A stretch of 64,000 nucleotides of DNA from Nonlabens sp. Ci31 (GCF_012974865.1 NZ_CP043633.1:2911501-2975500), one strand, 5' to 3'; positions 18,279 to 26,358 are shown, counted from the first letter of the stretch. The notes: generated by a model from the sequence alone, not told the origin. Made by a program: numbers and translations.

Positions 18279-19448
18279 ATGAATAAGAATCCTTTTAACA
18301 ATACCGCAAATGCTTTTTCTTTAAGATCTGATAAGGAACTGAAGAAGGCACATTTTATATTTAGTTCTATGTCAATGCCATGGCTTGTCAATTTAGGCTC
18401 TAAAGTTACTATGTTTGCTTTAAAATGGCATTTACCTGTAAAAGGAATCATAGAGGATACGGTCTTTCAACAGTTTTGTGGCGGTACAACCGATGAGGAA
18501 TGTATGCCACTGGTGGAAAAAATGTATGAAAAAGGAGTGAGTTCTATTCTGGATTATTCTGTGGAAGGAAAAGAAAACGAGGCCGACTTTGATGCAGTAG
18601 TAGGGAAGAAGTTGACACTGATTCATATGGCTAGTGAAAATAATGCGTTGCCATTTGAAGTGGTCAAGCCCACTGGTATAGGTCGATTTTATATTTGGCA
18701 AAAAATTACTGAAAAAAAAACACTAACTGTTCCAGAAGAACTGGAGTGGGAACGTATTTACAATAGAGTAGATCTACTTTGTAAAACAGCCGTGGATAAC
18801 AATATCTCTTTACTTTTTGATGGTGAAGAAACTTGGATGCAGGACGCTGCTGATGATCTTATACGGGAAATGATGCAAAAATACAATCACGGGAAAGCAT
18901 ATATATACAATACCGTACAATGCTATCGCCATGACAGACTGGATTACGTTATGGAGCTCTATGAAGACGCAAAAGCAAATGACTATATAGTTGGAGCAAA
19001 AATTGTTAGAGGAGCCTATATGGAAAAGGAACGGGAACGTGCCAAGAGTTATAACTATGCAAGCCCTATTTGTGTCGATAAAGCTGCTACAGATGAAATG
19101 TATAATAACGTTATGCATTACATTCTAGAAAGATTAGATACGATAAAACTTTGTATAGGAACCCATAATGAAGAAAGTACCCTAGATGCTATGCGAGTTT
19201 TAGCAGACAAGGAAATAGAGCCTAATACGAATGACGTATGGTTTGGACAACTCTATGGAATGAGTGATAACCTTACTTTTAACCTTGCTGCCTTGGGGCA
19301 CAATACCTTTAAGATAGTGCCATTTGGTCCTATTGAATATGTGATGCCTTATCTCATAAGAAGAGCACAAGAAAACACATCGGTAGCGGGGCAAACAGGA
19401 AGGGAACTTACTCTTATCAATCAAGAGATGGAAAGAAGAGGAATCTAA
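18279..19448 (+). CDS. Proline dehydrogenase (monofunctional)
   Basis: 389 residues, FAD-dependent oxidation of proline to pyrroline-5-carboxylate. The beta/alpha-barrel signatures of the PutA/PRODH family are present: NTVQCYRHDR, VRGAYMEKER, CIGTHNEES, and the substrate-binding PYLIRRAQEN near the C-terminus. There is no aldehyde dehydrogenase domain, so it is the stand-alone form; the P5C dehydrogenase must be elsewhere. The gene ends 3 bp from the stop of the convergent DUF4258 gene. Confidence 0.94.
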   Translation: MNKNPFNNTANAFSLRSDKELKKAHFIFSSMSMPWLVNLGSKVTMFALKWHLPVKGIIEDTVFQQFCGGTTDEECMPLVEKMYEKGVSSILDYSVEGKENEADFDAVVGKKLTLIHMASENNALPFEVVKPTGIGRFYIWQKITEKKTLTVPEELEWERIYNRVDLLCKTAVDNNISLLFDGEETWMQDAADDLIREMMQKYNHGKAYIYNTVQCYRHDRLDYVMELYEDAKANDYIVGAKIVRGAYMEKERERAKSYNYASPICVDKAATDEMYNNVMHYILERLDTIKLCIGTHNEESTLDAMRVLADKEIEPNTNDVWFGQLYGMSDNLTFNLAALGHNTFKIVPFGPIEYVMPYLIRRAQENTSVAGQTGRELTLINQEMERRGI

Positions 19449-19451
19449 TAG

Positions 19452-19826
19452 TTACTGGCTTAATACTTTTTCTACTCTAGTAAAACGATCACAATTTCTT
19501 ACCCATAAACTGGTATTAGCCAGTTCTTTTCTTCCAGAGATGTGGTAAAAGTTACAAGGAATAGTATCTGTATTAGATTTTGAAAAATCAACTTTGCCGT
19601 ATTTAAGGATGAGTTGAATGTCTAGGGTGTCGATTTTGCTTTGTTGAAGCATAGTGCGCACTTCAGGAGAAAATCGCACATAATTTTTTCTACCAATATC
19701 GCTAATAACACGATCTTCTGGCAACCAGGTACACTGTGTTCTCTTTCCGGTGAGAAAAAATACGAGAAAAACAATACCTATGGCAAAGCCTCCACCATAA
19801 AAACCTAAACGCTTTATAAACTTCAT
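19452..19826 (-). CDS. DUF4258 domain protein, membrane-anchored
   Basis: 124 residues. One N-terminal transmembrane segment (residues ~8-26, GFYGGGFAIGIVFLVFFL), then a periplasmic domain with TQCTWLPEDRVISDI, ILKYGKVDFSKSNT and a C-terminal VRNCDRFTRVEKV. This fits the small DUF4258 proteins often found beside ald in Flavobacteriaceae. Starts 6 bp after the ald stop, so almost certainly co-transcribed. Function unknown. Confidence 0.8.
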   Translation of the reverse strand: MKFIKRLGFYGGGFAIGIVFLVFFLTGKRTQCTWLPEDRVISDIGRKNYVRFSPEVRTMLQQSKIDTLDIQLILKYGKVDFSKSNTDTIPCNFYHISGRKELANTSLWVRNCDRFTRVEKVLSQ

Positions 19827-19832
19827 ACTTTT

Positions 19833-21032
19833 TTAAAAGATGAGCAAATTTACGTCGCTGTAAGGTAAATTATACCATTCCCCTACTGATTTATTAGTAA
19901 CAATACCATGATAAAGGTAAATACCACACTTTAAACCCTTGTCCATGCGTATGGCATGCTCAATACCACCGTCATTTGCTATATTTAATATGTAAGGAGT
20001 AAAAATATTGCTTAAAGCGACACTAGCAGTTTTTGAATACCGAGCGGGAATATTCGGTACGCAATAATGAGTAATACCCAATTTGGTATAAGTAGGTTGG
20101 TCGTGACTAGTTATTTCACTAGTTTCAAAACAGCCCCCCATGTCTATACTGACATCTATAATTACAGAACCTTTTTTCATGTTCTCTACCATAGTTTGAG
20201 AGACTACTACAGGCGTTCTGTTTTCGCCTGTTAGCGCTCCTATTACTACATCACATCGCCTGAGAGCCTTAGACAGGTATTTAGGCTGTATAGTGGAAGT
20301 AAACAATTGCTGACTTACATTATTTTGTACGTTGCGCAATTTTGAAATAGAATTATCAAAAATTTTAACACTAGCACCAAGGCCTAAAGCTGTTCTAGCC
20401 GCAAATTCTCCCACGACACCAGCACCTAAAATAACAACGTCTACTGGTGGTACTCCAGTTATGTTACCGAATAGATGTCCGGTTCTGTTTTCGCCACTAG
20501 ATAATAGTTCGGCCGCAATTAGAACAGAGGCTACACCAGAAATTTCACTTAATGCATTAACAGCAGTAAATCTTCCTTCGTCATCTGTAATGAATTCATA
20601 AGCTAGAGCAGTAATTTTCTTTTCGGCTAGTTTATTGAAATAATTTTGATCTCTAGTTTTTAATTGTAAGGCAGATATTAAAACCGATTGTTGTTTAATC
20701 ATCTTAATTTCTTCTAATGATGGGGGTGCCACTTTAAGAATGGTGGGACACGAGAATACTTTTGCAGTATCGGTAGTTAATTCTGCACCGGCATTGTTAT
20801 AATCTTGATCGGTAAAATTGCTTGCTAGCCCAGCTCCTTTTTCTATTAAAATACGATGGCCATGAGCACATACCGCAGCAACAGCATCTGGAGTTAAACA
20901 AATACGTTTTTCTTGATGTTGAGTTTCCTTGGGAATACCGATAAACAACTCCTTCTTGGTTCTTGTAATTTCAAGACGTTCCTCTTGCGGGATTAACTGG
21001 TCTTTGGTAAAAGGAGTAGAGTAGGAGGACAT
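19833..21032 (-). CDS. ald: Alanine dehydrogenase
   Basis: 399 residues, NAD-dependent reversible deamination of L-alanine to pyruvate and ammonia. N-terminal catalytic domain: GIPKETQHQEKRICLTPDAV and GAGLASNFTDQDY. Rossmann fold: VVILGAGVVGEFAARTALGL, with Asp after the beta strand (KIFDNS) binding NAD. PNIPARYSKTASVALSN is typical of the Bacteroidota form. Second gene of a three-gene minus-strand operon (membrane protein, ald, DUF4258 protein). Confidence 0.94.
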   Translation of the reverse strand: MSSYSTPFTKDQLIPQEERLEITRTKKELFIGIPKETQHQEKRICLTPDAVAAVCAHGHRILIEKGAGLASNFTDQDYNNAGAELTTDTAKVFSCPTILKVAPPSLEEIKMIKQQSVLISALQLKTRDQNYFNKLAEKKITALAYEFITDDEGRFTAVNALSEISGVASVLIAAELLSSGENRTGHLFGNITGVPPVDVVILGAGVVGEFAARTALGLGASVKIFDNSISKLRNVQNNVSQQLFTSTIQPKYLSKALRRCDVVIGALTGENRTPVVVSQTMVENMKKGSVIIDVSIDMGGCFETSEITSHDQPTYTKLGITHYCVPNIPARYSKTASVALSNIFTPYILNIANDGGIEHAIRMDKGLKCGIYLYHGIVTNKSVGEWYNLPYSDVNLLIF

Positions 21033-21070
21033 TCAGCTATAATATTTATTAATAATATATCGGGAATCAA

Positions 21071-21562
21071 TTATTTGAACCAACGATCACTAGGTTTTTT
21101 TATTCCATCTTCAATCTCACTGATGTCAATACCATGAATTTTATCAAAAATTTTGATTCTAGCGAGATAGGAAAGAGATAAGGATATAATGACAACGGGT
21201 ACAATGAAATACAATTCACCAGAATCAATGTAAGAAGTAGAAAAATCAAAAAGATTATACAACTGAAATGCGTATAAACTAATAGGGATAATTATGGTAT
21301 GGTACCACCAATGTTTACAAGTAAAAAACCAAATTAGCAATAAAATCAGAGGAACAATTTTTTGTACTAAAATCCATGAAGCCATTAAACGATTATCGGC
21401 AAATGACAAAGACAATCTCTTAAACATAGAGGTCTCCCATAACCAGTCAGGCAATGCTTCATAATAATAAAATGCGTAAGGAAGAATAGCCATGATAACC
21501 GCAATAGCACTACCTATGGCAATAGCATGTTTGCCCTTACTTGACTTATTTCTGGTGGCCAT
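21071..21562 (-). CDS. Four-helix membrane protein, unknown function
   Basis: 163 residues. Hydrophobic segments lie near residues 14-34, 65-80, 85-100 and 115-135. The N-terminus (TRNKSSKGKHA) is basic and the C-terminus (IEDGIKKPSDRWFK) is soluble. No family recognised. It sits 38 bp upstream of ald and is probably co-transcribed with it, so a transport or membrane role linked to alanine is possible but unproven. Confidence 0.75.
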   Translation of the reverse strand: MATRNKSSKGKHAIAIGSAIAVIMAILPYAFYYYEALPDWLWETSMFKRLSLSFADNRLMASWILVQKIVPLILLLIWFFTCKHWWYHTIIIPISLYAFQLYNLFDFSTSYIDSGELYFIVPVVIISLSLSYLARIKIFDKIHGIDISEIEDGIKKPSDRWFK

Positions 21563-21575
21563 ATAAATTTAAAAT

Positions 21576-21613
21576 TAAAAAACTCGCTGAAAGTAAATGT
21601 AGTGAGCTTTTTA
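21576..21613 (-). terminator. Possible terminator after the peptide array
   Basis: Read on the minus strand, a CTCACT / AGCGAG stem with wobble pairs flanked by A/T runs, 20 bp after the stop of the last peptide copy. Weak but well placed to end an array transcript. Confidence 0.4.
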
Positions 21614-21632
21614 TATAAAATCAAATTAAATC

Positions 21633-21794
21633 TTATACAGTTACCGGCGGCTTGAATTTAGCGAGTAATTTTTTCTCGATTTTAGTTGTTTTGGTTTCTT
21701 TAGTTTTTTGTGGTTAGAATTGAACGGCAGTTCCAGCGATGGATACACTTAATATGCCTAAAAGAGATAAGGCTCTAAGAGACTTACTGTTCAT
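21633..21794 (-). pseudogene. Peptide array copy 0 (nonsense at codon 27)
   Basis: Most downstream and most diverged copy of the tandem peptide gene. The frame is conserved over 53 codons (MNSKSLRALSLL, then ending KFKPPVTV), but codon 27, CAA (Gln) in all other copies, is TAA at 21714-21716, exactly at the predicted start of the mature peptide. It could still make a 26-residue signal peptide only. The preceding spacer is 48 bp and lacks the leader ATG seen in the 225-bp units. Confidence 0.8.
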
Positions 21795-21842
21795 AACAAA
21801 ACATTTAAACAAGTTGTCGAGTAAGGTGTTTTTAAAATGATA

Positions 21843-22004
21843 TTATCCAGTTACCGGTGGCTTGAACTTAGCAAGTAATAGCTTTTCGATTTTGGTTGTC
21901 TTCGTTTCTTTAGTTTCTTGTGGTTGAAACTGAACTGCTGCTCCTGCGATAGAAACGCTGAATATGGCTAAAAGGGCTAGTGCTTTAAGTGACTTGTTTT
22001 TCAT
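21843..22004 (-). CDS. Array secreted peptide, copy 1
   Basis: 53-residue peptide of unknown family. Residues 1-22 form a signal peptide: MKNKSLKALALLAIF is basic then hydrophobic, followed by SVSIAGA with an A-x-A-type cleavage site. The remaining ~30 residues, VQFQPQETKETKTTKIEK then LLLAKFKPPVTG, are Lys-rich and amphipathic. I chose the start MKNK because the edge copies (0, 10, 11) begin there and it puts the signal peptide at the N-terminus. An in-frame ATG 57 bp upstream (MDTDYQKN) would add a 19-residue leader. Confidence 0.75.
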   Translation of the reverse strand: MKNKSLKALALLAIFSVSIAGAAVQFQPQETKETKTTKIEKLLLAKFKPPVTG

Positions 22005-22067
22005 AATAGGTGTTTTAAAAGAGGTAGTGTGTAGGGTGTTTTTTTGATAATCGGTATCCATAATATT

Positions 22068-22229
22068 TTATCCAGTTACCGGTGGCTTGAACTTAGCAAG
22101 TAATAGCTTTTCGATTTTGGTTGTCTTCGTTTCCTTAGTTTCTTGTGGTTGAAACTGAACTGCTGCTCCTGCGATAGAAACGCTGAATATGGCTAAAAGG
22201 GCCAATGCTTTAAGTGACTTGTTTTTCAT
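22068..22229 (-). CDS. Array secreted peptide, copy 2
   Basis: Same 53-residue protein as copy 1. DNA differences from copy 1 are synonymous, for example GCATTGGCC for GCACTAGCC in the Ala-Leu-Ala stretch and AAG for AAA in TKET. The spacer carries the NTLH version of the leader frame. Confidence 0.75.
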   Translation of the reverse strand: MKNKSLKALALLAIFSVSIAGAAVQFQPQETKETKTTKIEKLLLAKFKPPVTG

Positions 22230-22292
22230 AATAGGTGTTTTAAAAGAGGTAGTGTGTAGGGTGTTTTTTTGATAATCGGTATCCATAATATT

Positions 22293-22454
22293 TTATCCAG
22301 TTACCGGTGGCTTGAACTTAGCAAGTAATAGCTTTTCGATTTTGGTTGTCTTCGTTTCTTTAGTTTCTTGTGGTTGAAACTGAACTGCTGCTCCTGCGAT
22401 AGAAACGCTAAATATGGCTAAAAGGGCTAGTGCTTTAAGTGACTTGTTTTTCAT
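22293..22454 (-). CDS. Array secreted peptide, copy 3
   Basis: Same 53-residue protein as copy 1. It has the synonymous TTT for TTC in AIFS and the NSLH version of the upstream leader frame. Confidence 0.75.
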   Translation of the reverse strand: MKNKSLKALALLAIFSVSIAGAAVQFQPQETKETKTTKIEKLLLAKFKPPVTG

Positions 22455-22517
22455 AATAGGTGTTTTAAAAGAGGTAGTGTGTAGGGAGTTTTTTTGATAA
22501 TCGGTATCCATAATATT

Positions 22518-22679
22518 TTATCCAGTTACCGGTGGCTTGAACTTAGCAAGTAATAGCTTTTCGATTTTGGTTGTCTTCGTTTCTTTAGTTTCTTGTGGTT
22601 GAAACTGAACTGCTGCTCCTGCGATAGAAACGCTGAATATGGCTAAAAGGGCTAGTGCTTTAAGTGACTTGTTTTTCAT
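22518..22679 (-). CDS. Array secreted peptide, copy 4
   Basis: Same 53-residue protein and essentially the same DNA as copy 1, with the NTLH leader frame. Confidence 0.75.
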   Translation of the reverse strand: MKNKSLKALALLAIFSVSIAGAAVQFQPQETKETKTTKIEKLLLAKFKPPVTG

Positions 22680-22742
22680 AATAGGTGTTTTAAAAGAGGT
22701 AGTGTGTAGGGTGTTTTTTTGATAATCGGTATCCATAATATT

Positions 22743-22904
22743 TTATCCAGTTATCGGTGGCTTGAACTTAGCAAGTAATAGCTTTTCGATTTTGGTTGTC
22801 TTCGTTTCTTTAGTTTCTTGTGGTTGAAACTGAACAGCTGCTCCTGCGATAGAAACGCTAAATATGGCTAAAAGGGCTAGTGCTTTAAGTGACTTATTTT
22901 TCAT
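22743..22904 (-). CDS. Array secreted peptide, copy 5 (PPITG variant)
   Basis: 53 residues. The only unit with a C-terminal replacement (PPITG for PPVTG, GTA to ATA). Also has synonymous changes at GCT for GCA (Ala), TTT for TTC (Phe) and AAT for AAC (Asn). Confidence 0.75.
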   Translation of the reverse strand: MKNKSLKALALLAIFSVSIAGAAVQFQPQETKETKTTKIEKLLLAKFKPPITG

Positions 22905-22967
22905 AATAGGTGTTTTAAAAGAGGTAGTGTGTAGGGAGTTTTTTTGATAATCGGTATCCATAATATT

Positions 22968-23129
22968 TTATCCAGTTACCGGTGGCTTGAACTTAGCAAG
23001 TAATAGCTTTTCGATTTTGGTTGTCTTCGTTTCTTTAGTTTCTTGTGGTTGAAACTGAACTGCTGCTCCTGCGATAGAAACGCTAAATATGGCTAAAAGG
23101 GCTAGTGCTTTAAGTGACTTGTTTTTCAT
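22968..23129 (-). CDS. Array secreted peptide, copy 6
   Basis: Same 53-residue protein as copy 1. Shares the synonymous TTT in AIFS and the NSLH leader frame with copies 3 and 5. Confidence 0.75.
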   Translation of the reverse strand: MKNKSLKALALLAIFSVSIAGAAVQFQPQETKETKTTKIEKLLLAKFKPPVTG

Positions 23130-23192
23130 AATAGGTGTTTTAAAAGAGGTAGTGTGTAGGGAGTTTTTTTGATAATCGGTATCCATAATATT

Positions 23193-23354
23193 TTATCCAG
23201 TTACCGGTGGCTTGAACTTAGCAAGTAATAGCTTTTCGATTTTGGTTGTCTTCGTTTCCTTAGTTTCTTGTGGTTGAAACTGAACTGCTGCTCCTGCGAT
23301 AGAAACGCTGAATATGGCTAAAAGGGCTAGTGCTTTAAGTGACTTGTTTTTCAT
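23193..23354 (-). CDS. Array secreted peptide, copy 7
   Basis: Same 53-residue protein as copy 1. Carries the AAG codon in TKET like copy 2, but the NSLH leader frame, so variants are reassorted between units. Confidence 0.75.
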   Translation of the reverse strand: MKNKSLKALALLAIFSVSIAGAAVQFQPQETKETKTTKIEKLLLAKFKPPVTG

Positions 23355-23417
23355 AATAGGTGTTTTAAAAGAGGTAGTGTGTAGGGAGTTTTTTTGATAA
23401 TCGGTATCCATAATATT

Positions 23418-23579
23418 TTATCCAGTTACTGGTGGCTTGAACTTAGCAAGTAATAGCTTTTCGATTTTGGTTGTCTTCGTTTCTTTAGTTTCTTGTGGTT
23501 GAAACTGAACTGCTGCTCCTGCGATAGAAACGCTGAATATGGCTAAAAGGGCTAGTGCTTTAAGTGACTTGTTTTTCAT
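23418..23579 (-). CDS. Array secreted peptide, copy 8
   Basis: Same 53-residue protein as copy 1, with the synonymous CCA for CCG in PPVTG and the NSLH leader frame. Confidence 0.75.
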   Translation of the reverse strand: MKNKSLKALALLAIFSVSIAGAAVQFQPQETKETKTTKIEKLLLAKFKPPVTG

Positions 23580-23642
23580 AATAGGTGTTTTAAAAGAGGT
23601 AGTGTGTAGGGAGTTTTTTTGATAATCGGTATCCATAATATT

Positions 23643-23804
23643 TTATCCAGTTACCGGTGGCTTGAACTTAGCAAGTAATAGCTTTTCGATTTTGGTTGTC
23701 TTCGTTTCTTTAGTTTCTTGTGGTTGAAACTGAACTGCTGCTCCTGCGATAGAAACGCTGAATATGGCTAAAAGGGCTAATGCTTTAAGTGACTTGTTTT
23801 TCAT
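23643..23804 (-). CDS. Array secreted peptide, copy 9
   Basis: Same 53-residue protein as copy 1, with the synonymous TTA for CTA in Ala-Leu-Ala and the NSLH leader frame. It is the last of the nine full 225-bp units. Confidence 0.75.
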   Translation of the reverse strand: MKNKSLKALALLAIFSVSIAGAAVQFQPQETKETKTTKIEKLLLAKFKPPVTG

Positions 23805-23867
23805 AATAGGTGTTTTAAAAGAGGTAGTGTGTAGGGAGTTTTTTTGATAATCGGTATCCATAATATT

Positions 23868-24029
23868 TTATCCAGTTACCGGTGGCTTGAACTTAGCAAG
23901 TAATAGCTTTTCGATTTTGGTTGTCTTCGTTTCTTTAGTTTCTTGTGGTTGAAACTGAACTACTGCTCCTGCGATAGAAACGCTGAATATGGCTAAAAGG
24001 GCTAGTGCTTTAAGTGACTTGTTGTTCAT
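23868..24029 (-). CDS. Array secreted peptide, copy 10 (edge copy)
   Basis: 53 residues, starting MNNKSLKALA and with GAVVQF for GAAVQF. Its upstream spacer (24030-24089) differs from the array spacer and has no MDTDYQKN frame, which supports MNNK/MKNK as the true start throughout the array. Confidence 0.75.
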   Translation of the reverse strand: MNNKSLKALALLAIFSVSIAGAVVQFQPQETKETKTTKIEKLLLAKFKPPVTG

Positions 24030-24089
24030 AAAATGTTATTTAAAAGAGTTAATGAGAGATGATTTTTATTATCTTAACCAACTTAACGT

Positions 24090-24242
24090 TCAACCAGTTA
24101 CAGGTGGCTTAAACTTAGCAAGTAATAGCTTGTCAATTTTAGTTGTTTTAGTTTCCTTTGGTTGAAACTGAATTGCTGCTCCTGCGATAGATACGCTAAA
24201 AATGGCTAAAAGAGCTAGTGCTTTAAGAGGCTTGTTGTTCAT
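24090..24242 (-). CDS. Array secreted peptide, copy 11 (most upstream)
   Basis: 50 residues: MNNKPLKALALL, GAAIQFQPKETKTTKIDK and LLLAKFKPPVTG. It lacks the QET repeat seen in the other copies (QPKETKTTK against QPQETKETKTTK) and uses TGA as stop. Being first in transcription order and most diverged at the upstream edge, it may be near the ancestral gene. The 147 bp between it and tsaE probably hold the array promoter; no clear consensus was found. Confidence 0.75.
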   Translation of the reverse strand: MNNKPLKALALLAIFSVSIAGAAIQFQPKETKTTKIDKLLLAKFKPPVTG

Positions 24243-24389
24243 AACGAAAGGTTTAAATTATTAACAAGACGAATCTAAATGCCTCATCGGTATAAACAAC
24301 AATTATGAAAAATTATTCGTTAAATAACTTGTAAATCAGACGTAAAAAATATAAAATCAATTGATAATTAACTAAAGATAAATAATAAC

Positions 24390-24803
24390 TTATTCAATCA
24401 ATTTTTCTAAAATCAAATTTCTAGTCTCTGAGCCTAGTATTTTTATTTTTATATATTGATAATCAGATAGAAAAGAAATTGACAGCTCCGGCCACTCGAT
24501 TAGACAAAGTGCGTCTTTTTCTAGATAATAATCAAAGCCAATGTCAAATAATTGATCATTTGTTTCTAATCTATAAAGGTCGAAATGTATAACATCGGTA
24601 GAATCACCTTTATACTCGTTAACAAGACTAAATGTTGGAGAATTCACATAGTCTTCTACCCCTAATTGCCTGCACATGGATTTTATTAATGTAGTTTTTC
24701 CTGCACCCATAGGTGCCTGGAACAAGATTACCTTAGATTCTAAGTTTTCTAGCAGCTTTTTTGCTACCATGTCAATTTCGTTAAGGGTATAGGTGATTTC
24801 CAT
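24390..24803 (-). CDS. tsaE: tRNA threonylcarbamoyladenosine biosynthesis ATPase
   Basis: 137 residues. P-loop ATPase of the TsaE (YjeE) family that drives the TsaB-TsaD complex in t6A37 modification of ANN-decoding tRNAs. Walker A is GAGKTTLIKSM; SPTFSLVNEY, HFDLYRL and LIEWPE are diagnostic. Its ATG overlaps the porX stop by one base (TAATG), so the two are translationally coupled. Confidence 0.95.
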   Translation of the reverse strand: MEITYTLNEIDMVAKKLLENLESKVILFQAPMGAGKTTLIKSMCRQLGVEDYVNSPTFSLVNEYKGDSTDVIHFDLYRLETNDQLFDIGFDYYLEKDALCLIEWPELSISFLSDYQYIKIKILGSETRNLILEKLIE

Positions 24804-26353
24804 TATCTAGGTTCAAAGATGGCAAATGGGATCAACATTTCTTCTAGGGAAACACCCCCATGTTGATAGGTGTTTCTAAAATAACTTACATAATGATTGT
24901 AGTTATTTGGATAAGCAAAAAACAAATCTCCTTTTGCAAAAATAAAACTACTGCTCATGTTTATTTTAGGTAGCTTGATCGTACTAGGATCTGTCGCCGC
25001 TAGAACATCTTTATCTTCATAGGATAAGCTGCGGCCTGTTTTATACCTTAAATTTAAACTGGTGTTTTTATCACCTATTACCTTACTTGGAGTAGTGACA
25101 TTAATGGTTCCATGATCAGTGGTTAAAACCAATTTGAATCCCAATTCTTGTCCGCGTTGTATAATATCTAATAATGGAGAATTCTTAAACCAACTTAAAG
25201 TTAATGACCTATAACTTTTATCGGTGCTTGCCAGCTCTTTAATGACTTCCATTTCAGTTTTAGAATGGGAGAGCATATCTACAAAATTGTAAACAACTAC
25301 AGTAAGGTCGTTGTCTTTTTGAGATTTAAAGTTATCAGCGAGTTTACGGCCGTTATTTTCATTAGTGATTTTGTGATATTGGTGATTAATATTAAGCCCA
25401 AGTCTTTTTAATTGAGCGGTTAAAAAGGCATTTTCATGCATGTTTTTTCCACCTTCCTCTGTATCATCGAGCCATAAGTCTGGATGACGCTTTTTCATAT
25501 CTTCTGGCATCAACCCAGAAAATATAGCATTTCTAGCGTACTGTGTAGCGGTAGGCAGTATGGAGCAATAGGTTTCCTCCTTAATTTTTTTGTAATGATT
25601 ATTGATCAAGTTCTCAAAAACTTTGAATTGATCATAACGCAAATTATCTACGACTATAAATAAAACTGGTTCCTTCTTTTTTAGGAGCGGCGCAACACGC
25701 TTCCTGAAAAGATCATGACTTAAGGTAGGATTACTTTCATGGCCATCAAACCAGTCGGGATAATTTTTTTCTATAAACTTACAGAATTGTTGATTTGCTT
25801 CGTTTTTTTGAGCAGTTAAGATTTCAAACATTCCCGAATCGTCAACATCCTCTAATTCAATTTCCCAGTAAATTAATTTTTGATAAAGTTGTACCCATTC
25901 TTCATAACTATTGATCATGGACATTTCCATCGCAATTTTGCGGAATTCCCGCTGGTAATCGCTAGTAGTTTTTTCATTGACTAACCTAGAGTGGTCTAAG
26001 TTTTTCTTTACAGCAAGAAGAATTTGATGAGGATTTACAGGTTTTATCAAGTAATCTGCAATCTTAGATCCTATAGCTTCTTCCATTATATACTCTTCCT
26101 CACTTTTAGTAATCATGATAACAGGAAGCTGTGCTTGTTTTTCCTTGATTTCATGTAAAGTTTCTAGACCTGTCAATCCAGGCATATTTTCGTCTAGAAA
26201 AATAAGGTCATATCTTGTTTCTTCAATAGCCTCTAATGCTTCTGAACCACTAATTCGCGTGTCTATGGAATAGCCTTTATTCTCAAGAAAAATAATGTGA
26301 GGCTTTAATAAATCCACTTCATCATCTACCCATAGTATTTTGATCTCTGCCAT
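24803..26353 (-). CDS. porX: PorX-type response regulator with PglZ phosphatase domain
   Basis: 516 residues. Receiver domain (1-120) with the acidic pair DD at 10-11, phospho-acceptor D54 in LIFLDENMPG and K103 in LIKPVNP. A helical linker follows, then a PglZ/alkaline-phosphatase-like domain from ~200 to the end (VVDNLRYDQF, LPTATQYARNAIFSG, LTTDHGTINV, NTYQHGGVSLEEM). In Porphyromonas and Flavobacterium, PorX works with the PorY kinase to control T9SS. The giant LamG proteins at 1-12 kb are likely T9SS cargo. Divergent from the HD gene. Confidence 0.95.
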   Translation of the reverse strand: MAEIKILWVDDEVDLLKPHIIFLENKGYSIDTRISGSEALEAIEETRYDLIFLDENMPGLTGLETLHEIKEKQAQLPVIMITKSEEEYIMEEAIGSKIADYLIKPVNPHQILLAVKKNLDHSRLVNEKTTSDYQREFRKIAMEMSMINSYEEWVQLYQKLIYWEIELEDVDDSGMFEILTAQKNEANQQFCKFIEKNYPDWFDGHESNPTLSHDLFRKRVAPLLKKKEPVLFIVVDNLRYDQFKVFENLINNHYKKIKEETYCSILPTATQYARNAIFSGLMPEDMKKRHPDLWLDDTEEGGKNMHENAFLTAQLKRLGLNINHQYHKITNENNGRKLADNFKSQKDNDLTVVVYNFVDMLSHSKTEMEVIKELASTDKSYRSLTLSWFKNSPLLDIIQRGQELGFKLVLTTDHGTINVTTPSKVIGDKNTSLNLRYKTGRSLSYEDKDVLAATDPSTIKLPKINMSSSFIFAKGDLFFAYPNNYNHYVSYFRNTYQHGGVSLEEMLIPFAIFEPR

Positions 26354-26358
26354 ATCAG

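Larger units (their letters stand above)
21633..24242 (-). repeat. Tandem 225-bp peptide-gene array (12 copies)
   Basis: Nine units of exactly 225 bp (162-bp gene plus 63-bp spacer) flanked by one diverged copy downstream (copy 0) and two upstream (10 and 11). 225 is a multiple of three, and spacer and gene share one frame interrupted only by the TAA stop followed 6 bases later by an ATG. The near-identity of internal units and divergence of edge units are what unequal crossing-over produces. Confidence 0.95.

Noticed and set aside
21843..23861. PPVTG at the C-terminus of the array peptides resembles the LPxTG sortase motif.
   Set aside because: There is no hydrophobic segment and basic tail after it, the organism is Gram-negative, and Pro replaces Leu.
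21633..24242. The 225-bp repeats could be mistaken for a CRISPR array.
   Set aside because: The whole unit is conserved, units are far too long, there are no variable spacers, and each encodes the same peptide.
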